NCBI GenBank assembly: GCA_033032175.1
Contig: CM065310.1
Coordinates: 1,860,001-1,924,000, forward strand
Reading direction: 5' to 3'
DNA: 64,000 bases
From: Saturnia japonica
Lineage: Eukaryota; Arthropoda; Insecta; Lepidoptera; Saturniidae
Translations under genes and position numbers: made by a program
Part shown: piece by piece, positions 55,720 to 64,000 of the stretch
Numbering within the stretch: the stretch's first letter is position 1
Layout of the letters: each line of letters starts with the position of its first letter
The notes under the pieces: generated by a model
What the model was told of the DNA's origin: nothing
Database searches by the model: none
What the model saw: only the letters and a program-made list of their open reading frames with translations

Positions 55720-56030
55720 TTTTATACTAGCAACCTGCCTTGGCTTCATATACCTGAAAATATATGCCTACATTTATGCCTATTGGTTTACGCGGCACAC
55801 GCTAATAAAGCTCCTAGTCAGTATGATTTTTTCTGTCATCTTCAACAATAATTGTGATATTTCAACCAAGTATATAAAATTATACCTACATCTAAACCTT
55901 CCTCATGAATCAGTCCGTCCATTGATGAAAACCGTATTAAAATCCGTTCGGTAGTTTTTGAGTTTATGGCGTTCAAACAAACGCAGCGGGGGCGCTTTGT
56001 TTTATCTAAGTGGTGATATAAAAATCTTGA
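55720..56030 (+). repeat. Family P, LINE 3'-end type
   Basis: gtattaaaatccgttcggta, gtttttgagtttatggcgtt and acgcagcgggggcgctttgt. The 81-codon frame at 55709 is chance reading of this repeat. A relative is at 60440-60600. Confidence 0.55.
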
Positions 56031-56276
56031 AAAGCTTTACAACGAAGTGAGTCCTTTGACTATGTTTTAATGATGTCTTAATTCAACTTGGTTAATCATT
56101 ATCACATACTTATTATAATATGTTAATTTTATTTATAAATCCCAGTATTAAACACGAGTACCTACTGTTTAATTTTACAGCACACTACGAAATTATGCCG
56201 CTAAAATGACCATAAAATTTGTTAATGCAGTAACATGCTAATCCATTTCCACGCGCGGGAATAGCGTCGACGTGTA

Positions 56277-56331
56277 TATCGATATGCAGTATCGATAATT
56301 GGTATAATTCGATTGTGTATCGATATCGATT
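56277..56331. promoter_or_regulatory. Cluster of TATCGATA motifs
   Basis: TATCGATA occurs at 56277-56284, 56290-56297 and 56318-56325, with an overlapping TATCGATT at 56324-56331. TATCGATA is the DREF/BEAF-type element of Drosophila housekeeping promoters and domain borders. CpG-containing sequence flanks it (cacgcgcggg, tcgcccggggcgg). No gene was recognised next to it, so the role is inference. Confidence 0.45.
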
Positions 56332-57624
56332 TGGTTGTTATCGCCCGGGGCGGTCAAAGTTGCCAATGAACGCGACACAATTTGTTTCTGCATAGTTTCA
56401 ATGTTCACAGAAATATTCAGGTTTTGTTTGATTGAAAATGAATTTTATTGTGAATCAGAAAATGGTTTGATACATCTGGATTGTTATTATATAAGTTTAA
56501 AATGTAATGATTATTACTTATGACTTTATATTTTCCCATTGTTTTAAATATCGATTAATGTAAAAATTTGTCGTAGAAAAATCTCTTAGTTATTTTTAAA
56601 CAGACTCGGATTGTAAATCTGGAGTAGTGTTAATTATGTAAGTAAATAATATCTGTTAAAATATAGAATTTAATACAAACATCGAGTATGGATTCGTAGG
56701 TAAGAAAAGGCATCGCGGAACACGCACACATTCAAAGCTTAACGGTGCGATAACGTAAGTAAACAAACAGTTTCTAAAAATAGGACACTTCCCCTTCTTT
56801 TAAATGATGTCGGTAAGCTAAAGGTAGATCAAGGTAACAAAGGATCTGTATCCATTGGTCTTAATAATTAAAATAAGAGGATTGCCTTTTAAGTGTAGCT
56901 ACTGGTTCACACATATTCGAAAACATACTTTCAGCTCGAAAGTGGTAGTAAACGAGTCACCATTTTATTGTTGCCACAAGAATTTTTCTTTTCCGAAATT
57001 TTGGTTCTTGGTAGGTTCACAGAATCTCTGATCCGTGATCGCTTTAAATGTTCAACGTTCTGCGTATTATTTACGTAAAATATTTGTAAAAATCTTTACA
57101 ACTAATTAAAAAAGGCGCCGCCGGTACGCGATCGGAATTTTTAATATTATTTCGCAGTTTGAAAACGGCTTTGTAATTTGAAGTGTAATGCTCGCGCGAC
57201 CTTTTGTTTCCCCTCAGTTCTTTTTCCCTTTAATTGTACCTACAAAACGGAACTCGGCGAATTATTGAAAAAGTTAGCATTATTCCACAACGGTTTTGTT
57301 GCGGCATACTAGCGTTTATAAACTCTGAAACAAATAATGTTATCATTTCTTTAACGACTGCTTTAAACATGGTTTAAATCACGGATTAAGTATAGTATAT
57401 ATGGACAATAGGTTAAATAAGACGAGACCAACAACGGAATACTCTTGTATACGTATTATTTAGTTGATTTTCTTTGATTTATACGAGTTAAATCCAGTTA
57501 CAGTACAAATAACCATAATTTAACACGAGTACTAAATATTAAATTACACTATAAAACCTTAGATCTTGCAAAAAAGCGGGATTTGTTTTGATAACGTTTT
57601 ACGTAGCCCGATACAGGCTGATAA
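56332..57624. other. Spacer without recognised feature
   Basis: Mostly unique and somewhat less AT-rich at 57100-57200; no exon or repeat recognised. Confidence 0.3.
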
Positions 57625-57735
57625 TGCAAACAAAAATGTTCTCGTATCCCTGTCTCGTTCTGACACAAGTGTATACTATGCTTTTTCTCTTTCGAGTTGC
57701 CGATCTATATATATATATATTAAATCTAGGATCTA
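57625..57735 (+). repeat. Family O repeat
   Basis: atgttctcgtatccctgtct, gttctgacacaagtgtat and ttcgagttgccgatc match 14675-14780. Confidence 0.6.
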
Positions 57736-58589
57736 AATTGATAATGATACTAGCTTATAAATGTTCTCATTGCTGGAAAAGATGCTCCCATGTTTAATCA
57801 CTAAACCATACCATGAGATATATTATAGATATATTTCTTTCTGGTTTTAAATGCTGAGAAATCTACAGTTCTTTCTTTTTCTATTACATAGTGGAAAATG
57901 TGTGCCGTCATAATAAAGAGGTTCATTAGATATTTCATTCACAAAATCAGAATTGCAGATCAATATTCCAGACGTTATTCATACGTGTGTATTCACATGG
58001 ACGGATTAAAAATGTACAAATATATATTTATGATATTAACAGTCGCGAGAACGCTCGTCTATATAAACCCGAGTAGAATCACGACGGGGATCGAATCGTT
58101 TGCGTTTCACCTTACCGACACGTAATAGATGCGAGAATCGCAAAAAACAACTTTGCCCATTACGCGCGCCCCTGGTACGGAATGACGTCTGTGCAAGGCA
58201 CAAGCGGCGGCGGGCGTAGTCGTAGCAATAAATATCTCGTTTCAATAAAATCTCTCAAATTACTGGCGAGGTAAATTTTCTGACAATGTCTAGAACTGAA
58301 AAATGGAAAATCATTTATTTCGGACACATGATTCTTCAAAACATCTATAAACAATATACAATTAACGATTGATAATTGGAAATGAACTAAATTTTTCTAA
58401 ATACTCAATTATACCATTATATATATAATGTACACAATCCATCAACATCAACAATCAGGGTCGCTTTAACTCAGTACTTAAGGAAAGTAACCTAATATTG
58501 ACTGATGGTTTTTATAAATAGCTGTAGGCCTCAGAGATCACATAAAAATACGACAAAAATAAGATTCTGAAATAAATTATCGATTTGCT
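57736..58589. other. Spacer with a CpG-richer block
   Basis: 58040-58240 is CpG-richer (cgcgagaacgctcgtctat, aagcggcggcgggcgtagtc) and has overlapping short frames on both strands; likely a repeat, unidentified. Confidence 0.3.
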
Positions 58590-58866
58590 GTATAATAATG
58601 CCCGACAATGAGTTCAAGGACCATATCAAATCGGTTTTACTGTCAAAAGATTATTTACTATAGGGTGGATCATTATGTCAATGATAAATGATGTCTGGAA
58701 GTGACTTCTTCTCTGTACACCCACTAAAATAATAAAACTGTTGACTGTAAACATTATTTACGCGGTAAAAATAGTTGATAAGCCCGCTCGAGTTTCTTGA
58801 CGGTAGTTATGACTCAGATAGTTTCCGAAACAACATTACTGCGTATCTTTGATTTTGATTTAAATT
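58590..58866 (+). repeat. Family L, LINE 3' tail
   Basis: gatgtctggaagtgacttct, ctgtacacccactaaaa and cccgctcgagtttcttgacg, to tttgattttgattt. Confidence 0.65.
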
Positions 58867-59395
58867 TCTTGTTCGTTATTTCGTTCCATAAAAAGAGAGA
58901 TAGGACGTAGAGAAATTTCTTTGGAGATTTCACTCTACTTGGATTAGTTCGACTGGTTGGATATATCCGCTCTACAGAAGACCGCAGCTAAATAACCTGG
59001 TGTTGTGTTCCTAGATTAAGAAGTGTTTCCAAAGCTTTTTGGGGTAGGGGGATTCAAGATCAGCAAGTCGCTAGTTATACCTATGGTATTACAAGCGTCC
59101 ATAGACTACGGTAGCTGCTTAATATGAGGTAGGCCATATGATAGTTTACCACTTTATTTCTATAAAAAAAATCATGGACAAAAAAAGTTCAACTACGGAA
59201 ATTTTGGCTCTAGCTAAGAAGCGAAGCGGACATTGGATATTCTATGCCGATGACACAACATACAAAATATTATGACCTAATTAAGAGGACAGAAATCAAA
59301 TTAAGATACCCACCTAATATTAAAAACAACTGCATAACATGAGGTAATATAAACAAGTCTTTAATTTTATATCACTTGAGTCTATTTTCTTTTTA
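58867..59395. other. Spacer without recognised feature
   Basis: Nothing recognised. Confidence 0.3.
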
Positions 59396-59650
59396 ACGGA
59401 ATTCAAAAAAAGACGGAGGTTAATCAATTCGAATGTAAATTTTTTATGCATATTCGGCCATAACTTCATTACTTATAAACCGATTTGGATGATGCATTAT
59501 TTTTTGGTTGGGGGATACCTCAAGGGTGGTTCTATTTTATTTTCATTAGCCTTGGAATTTCAATTTCGAAGACCACCAGGAAACTCTTCAAAATCATTGA
59601 AGGTGGTTTTCTCTTTGGTAAACAATATTGTCTTCTTGTGTTACTTATAT
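59396..59650 (+). repeat. Family K repeat, uninterrupted copy
   Basis: attcaaaaaaagacggaggt, caattcgaatgtaa, ataaaccgatttggatgatg, gatacctcaagggtggttct and aactcttcaaaatcattgaa. The frame at 59489 is within it. Confidence 0.7.
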
Positions 59651-59766
59651 CGTACTAACGACCCACCCCAGTTTCGCACGGGTACAGTTTACAAAATTGT
59701 GTGTTTTACGTTTAAAAAGCCTGATTTAGGGTTTATCGCTTTAATATTGATATACCATAACTTCTT

Positions 59767-60018
59767 AACTGCCTCTAGCCTAGTGGTCCTAAACGCAATT
59801 GCTATACTCGAAGTCCTAGGTTCGATTCCCTGGTCAAGCAAAGTGTAAATGGGGTTTTCTATGAAATTATCAGTAGAAGCTCGGAGTTAGGCTTTATGCC
59901 CGATTAATGGTAATAGACTCGCCCCAATTATATGAGACCTAAAACATATACGGCGAACTGTGAGTATATACCTCTGCCTAACACTTAGGATATACACGCG
60001 TGATGGTATGTTATGTAA
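59767..60018 (+). mobile_element. tRNA-derived SINE, family C, best-preserved head
   Basis: Carries a near-perfect Pol III A box (tagcctagtgg, 59777-59787) and a perfect B box (ggttcgattcc, 59819-59829), then the body gtagaagctcggagttaggc, aatagactcgccccaat and cctctgcctaacacttagga. A tRNA cloverleaf does not close, so it is a SINE. Confidence 0.85.
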
Positions 60019-61179
60019 CTTTATATTTACGAATATTGCGGTTAGCTCACGATGCACAATTCATCGTGGGTGGAGAATGCCGGCCAACTGACCACGACCA
60101 GTTTTGTTGAGAGAGATTTCTTAGATCATGTGTTATTTTGAATTCGTGATATCTTCTACGGAATTCATTTAAATTAAAAACTGTAAAGGACAATTTTAAT
60201 CTACATTAAGTGCCCAAGTTAACTAATAAACTTTTCTGCATATGGGTAGCTAAATAGGAGAAAATAGCTTCGCACATAACGTAACATTTTTAATGATTAT
60301 GTTGAAAATAAAAATGGTTACTGTGAGTCAATTTTAGGATCATTATTTTGATGTATCTTATAAGGTTTAGCCAGTGTAGGCCATGTAAACGCCTGAAAAT
60401 CATTTTTTGACTTGATTTGAAATCATTGAATTTTCTTTGCGATACAAAAATTTAATTGAAATGTATTGTAATGTACCTATCGTAAAAAATATCTAAATGG
60501 TAGTGAACACCTCATTAAAATACGTTGCCTAGTTTAACAGATCTAAGCGTACATAGGGACAGATAGCGGGAAGCAACTTCACTTTATATTATTGTCTTAC
60601 TTATATCGTATAACCATCATTACATATTTCATTAATAATTTAGTGGTATCGTGATCGAATACAGCCTCAGATATTGGTAAAGGAAAAAACCGGAATATAA
60701 CTATCGAAACTATATCTGCACTTGAGAGTCAGTCCTTCCACTAGGCTTAGTGTGTTACCATTTTCGGCCACATAGTCTCTTAATATTGTATAGATAAGGA
60801 CCAAGTACCTAACGATAGATAGATAAGATTTATCATCATAGCTGCATAAACGATTAAAACTTAAGCAAACGTACGGAGGTTTAAAATTCGATGCAGCTTA
60901 TAACTTGGACACGACGTTAATGTTACTTTAGAAACAGAGTTCCGATTTTTAGAGAAAAAACCGAAATGTATTATTAAAATGAATTGGTTACTTAGAGAAC
61001 TTCGTTATAGGTTGAAATAGTAGTAAAATAAACTTCTTCGAACCGGAATAGTGTCGTTAAAATTTTACTAACCTTAGTTTTGAACATTCAGAAGATTTAT
61101 ACATATTTTAAATTAACTATTATGTATTATGTAGTTTTATAATATACCTAAAGCAGTTGGATGTATCAACTCGTAGAAG
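60019..61179. other. Spacer including a family P fragment
   Basis: 60440-60600 (cattaaaatacgttgcctag, cgtacatagggacagatagc, gggaagc) is family P. The remainder is AT-rich with nothing recognised. Confidence 0.4.
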
Positions 61180-61620
61180 TGAGTTCACGATCCGAAAACG
61201 AGGAAATGTCGATAGTGGGATGGTAGAGGTGTTTTGTCCGACTGGGTCGCGACCAGGCATGTTATGAAATGTCCGTCATAGTGACTCACTTTTGCTTGTT
61301 GCGTTTCAGGATCTGCCTGTGCATATCCTATTAAATTATTGCAGGCATGACAGTGGTGATCGACCCTAGGTGAATTACGATCTCACGGTATACGCCGTTA
61401 TGTTGATTATACCGTGCTTATTGCCAAGGATAGTAATGTCAATTTGCCGTGCTACTATTATAAGAAGAACGGAGACCTTCAAGATATGAGCAACCCTTCG
61501 ACGGTCACCGTTGTTATGAAGGCCTGTGAGTATCTCGAGAGCTGAATACATACTGGTGATACCGTAACGCGACAAACCAGAGTCACTTTAACGGGTTTAT
61601 CGTCATGTATATATATGTTG
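61180..61620 (+). repeat. Family H fragments
   Basis: gcatgacagtggtgatcgac, ttcgacggtcaccgttgtta, then cgtaacgcgacaaaccagag and ttaacgggtttatcgtcatg; several partial copies in both orientations. Confidence 0.55.
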
Positions 61621-61656
61621 GTCAGGACTGGGTCAGGTAAAGATTTATTTATATAC

Positions 61657-62150
61657 CAGCTGTGCCCGTGGTTTCGCTCTAGTGGACTACAGAATGCCCG
61701 CGCGAATCTAGTTTCCCCGCTCCCGGCTATTTTGAAGACAAAAATGATTATTGTGGGTGTTTCTTAAAAGATAGATATATATTTTCCTTAACTTTTTTGT
61801 AGGTCTTTTTAATGCCTACAATCATATAGTATATTAGTTTGTTATATCTCTTATGGTTTACTCAGCATATGCCATTTAAGCGCCCGAATTGATTCACCAT
61901 GACCAGTTTTTTTTATTTGTGCGAAACTCTAATTCTATTTCTAAAATAAAAGTAACCTAAGTTACTCCCTATATCATCAGCTATCTATCAGTGAAAGTCC
62001 CGTCAAAATCGGGCCAGCCGTTTTGGAGATTACACCGAACAAACAGACAGATAGACAGACAAAAATTTCAAAAATGGTTTTTTTGTTATATGTATCGTAT
62101 ATACTTTCATATGCATTAAGTAAAAAACTGTTATTTTGACATTATGATTT
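61657..62150 (+). repeat. Family A repeat, full-length copy
   Basis: cagctgtgcccgtggtttcg through ggtttactcagcatatgcca and ttttggagattacaccgaac to tgttattttgacattat. It abuts an inverted copy. Confidence 0.85.
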
Positions 62151-62945
62151 TGACGGCACTTTCACTCATAGATAGCCTGATATTATAAGGAGTAACTTAG
62201 GACACTTTTATTAAATAAAAAATTAGGGTTCCGCACAAAAAAAAAATACTGATCATGGTGAATCAATTCGGACGCTCAAAGGGCTTATGCTGAGTAAACA
62301 ATAAGAGATATAGCAAACTAATTGTTCAAGCAACACTATTTTTAATCTGTGCTCCGGTTGTCTCGGTGTTTCGATGCTTGGGGGCGAGCTCTTCATAAAA
62401 CGGTTTTTCGACGCCGGACTGGTCGGAATGTTCGGAGCATTATTATCATTTTTCCAAGTTTATTAAGTACTGTGATTGCCTCAGCTTGTTCGTGGTGGAA
62501 CAGTTTTGTGTGTACCTAATCAGATACAATAATTCGGACAACGGCGGCCGCTACAGTGAAGTATGGATTTGCACCCGGTCACGGACACAATATCAACGGC
62601 GATCCCCAGGAAAGTCGGCACTGTTCAGCTGGGCTCAGTTATTTTTGGTGGGCCTGAACAACTACCGATTCGATAGGATATAGGAAGTCCCGGGACCGGC
62701 GAGTTACAAGGTTATCGAAGGCTTTAATTCGCCGTTCTTAGTATCCTGCCCCCACACTAATGTACGACATGATTGTAGGCATTAAAAAGACCTACAAAAA
62801 AGCCTGGGAGAGTATATATCTATCTTCTAAGGAACACCCACAATAAGCATTTTTGTCTTTAAAATAGCAGGGAGCGGGGGAGCAAGATTCACGCGAGCAT
62901 TCTGTAGTCCACATGAGCGAAGCCGCGGGTACAGCCAGTAGTAAA
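62151..62945 (-). repeat. Family A repeat, inverted, split by a solo LTR
   Basis: The minus-strand copy begins at 62945 (tggctgtacccgcggcttcg) and runs to about 62151 (ctttcactcatagatagc on plus). It is interrupted at 62323-62756. With 61657-62150 it forms a head-to-head inverted pair. Confidence 0.85.
62323..62756. mobile_element. Solo LTR of a retrotransposon
   Basis: 434 bp starting TGTTCAAGC and ending CCCCCACA, flanked by ctaat at 62318-62322 and 62757-62761. A TG..CA terminus with a 5-bp duplication and no internal genes is the mark of a solo LTR left by LTR-LTR recombination; TGTTC suggests BEL/Pao, which is inference. It is GC-richer than its host repeat. Confidence 0.85.
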
Positions 62946-63204
62946 TGTATTAGATACTACATCTGAAGAAGTTGATAGATGCCAACGATGTTATTAAAAG
63001 ATGAACACAGTTCGAGCATTATCATAATTCATAAAGTCCACCGGGCACGGCCGCACGGTGGCGAATTGTTACTCGCGGAAAGTGTTAATTTTTAAGTGAA
63101 GACGTCAAGAATGCGTTGCCACGATATTGTGGATACACACGGTCGGTAATTACGGCAGGTTGAAAATAAAAATTATATAACGTATTATGTTTGTGGAAAT
63201 TCTT
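62946..63204. other. Spacer without recognised feature
   Basis: Nothing recognised. Confidence 0.3.
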
Positions 63205-63415
63205 TTCTTTTTACCCGACTGCGAAAAAGGAGGTTTACGTTTTTCGAGTGTATGAATTGTATATATGTCTATTTCTTCCGCCCGCTCTGTAGCCTAAACG
63301 TCTCAATGGATTTTAGCGTACGAGGTGTCGTTAGATTTGTGTTAATTGTTTGAGTGACTTAGGCTATATAATATTTAAATACGACGTCTGGGAATTAAAT
63401 AAAAAGCAAAAATGG
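63205..63415 (-). repeat. Family E repeat, inverted
   Basis: The plus strand shows cgactgcgaaaaaggaggtt, ccgctctgtagcctaaacg, gtacgaggtgtcgttagatt and aatacgacgtctgggaatta, the complement of family E landmarks. Confidence 0.75.
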
Positions 63416-63505
63416 GTAAATATTTCTTTTTAGTCAAGGGGTTCTGTGTTTCCTTTTTTATCTTTTAGCTTGTTAATCAATATATATTTAAATTTAAAGA
63501 CTTAC

Positions 63506-63724
63506 AATACCATGTAGGTTCCTCCATTCATCTATTAATTCAACGGAAAGACGTCCACTATCTGTAGTGGATCGCATAGGATCTAAGATCGCCACAACGA
63601 CTGGTCCTGCGCTGCTCAAATCCAGAGGATTCCCGTGATCTTCACTAGCCCGTCGATCCATATAGATTCTAAATGGTATTTCCAATTGCATAAATGATTG
63701 TAGTTCGCATCGCATTTGTTGTAA
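63506..63724 (-). CDS. Candidate coding exon, unknown conserved-looking protein
   Basis: On the minus strand a 73-codon block is open between an acceptor-like ggtag (AG at 63726-63725, itself an in-frame stop beyond the exon) and a consensus donor gtaagt just below 63506. Both ends are phase 0. It reads LQQMRCELQSFMQLEIPFRI, then DRRASEDHGNPLDLSSAGPV and GRLSVELIDEWRNLHGI. Composition is balanced and globular, unlike the AT-driven frames nearby, and no repeat overlaps it. An ATG at 63715 could instead start it. I do not recognise the family. Confidence 0.5.
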
Positions 63725-63774
63725 CTACCAGTGGATTCAGTAACAATGTTTTTTTTATTGTTTTTAGCTAGATG

Positions 63775-63965
63775 ATGGGTAAGTACAGCAAAATCCAAAT
63801 ACAACGGTGACCACTGAAAGATCTAAATCCATCTGCGGTCACCGCTGTTATGCCGGTCAGCCTAAATATCTCTTCACATTACACTTATAGCACTCAGTGT
63901 CGTAAGAAGGAGGGAACACACTGACTGGGAGAAGTTTCCACAACTTCACCTTACCCACGACAAAT
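63775..63965 (+). repeat. Family H fragment
   Basis: gtgaccactgaaagatc, ctgcggtcaccgctgttatg and ccggtcagcctaaatatctc. Confidence 0.55.
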
Positions 63966-64000
63966 ATAAGTCATAGATAACATTTTAGTTCGTGCCGAAA

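Noticed and set aside
59767..59840. tRNA gene, because of perfect A and B boxes
   Set aside because: No closing acceptor stem, and the box region continues into a SINE body shared by five copies.

Overview
This is about 64 kb of AT-rich, repeat-laden, intron-bearing animal DNA, most likely from a moth or butterfly (Lepidoptera). Coding sequence occurs as short exons with GT..AG junctions separated by kilobases of transposon remnants. Several dispersed repeat types are of the kind common in lepidopteran genomes: units opening 'tagctgtgcccg', tRNA-headed SINEs, and CR1 and RTE LINE fragments. No prokaryotic features and no CRISPR array were seen.

Host genes. (1) At 1.7-3.7 kb are two + strand exons of a protein resembling the extracellular cysteine-rich region of the GPR158/CG31760 receptor family; the reading frame ends at 3739. 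(2) At 11.87-18.69 kb is a complete three-exon gene for mitochondrial pyruvate carrier 1 (MPC1, 117 aa), whose 5.8 kb second intron holds a SINE pair, a hAT element, LINE scraps and a 94-bp satellite. (3) At 10.23-10.36 kb (-) is a possible 42-residue single-membrane-span micropeptide. (4) Weaker exon candidates lie at 29.27 and 36.50 kb (+; the second followed at once by AATAAA), 37.30 kb (+) and 63.51 kb (-).

Mobile elements. The most notable object is a young Ty3/Gypsy errantivirus at 40,424-48,240. Its two 307-bp LTRs show no difference by eye. It has a CTTT target duplication, a tRNA-Ser-type primer site, intact gag and pol joined through a canonical -1 slippery heptamer, a predicted spliced env start, and an env frame broken once. 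It sits inside an older retroposon (family D), which itself sits inside a still older repeat (family E), giving a three-layer nest. Other dated structures are a mariner-like element (30.5-32.4 kb) carrying a poly(A) retroposon with a 17-bp target duplication, a solo LTR (62.3-62.8 kb) inside an inverted repeat copy, an internally deleted pogo/Tigger element (34.9-35.5 kb), two hAT-type elements with 8-bp duplications (14.8 and 55.2 kb), and a TA-flanked MITE (28.6 kb).

Layout: 0-4 kb receptor-like gene with LINE and repeat-filled introns; 4-11 kb mostly unique AT-rich DNA with a few repeats and the micropeptide; 11.5-18.7 kb MPC1; 19-28 kb dense nested repeats; 28-38 kb DNA transposons, RTE fragments and exon candidates; 38-49 kb nested repeats and the errantivirus; 49-64 kb repeat fragments, unique AT-rich spacer, a TATCGATA cluster and a minus-strand exon candidate. 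Repeat families are given arbitrary letters (A-R). Boundaries without target duplications are approximate, and all homology calls are from reading motifs, not from searches.
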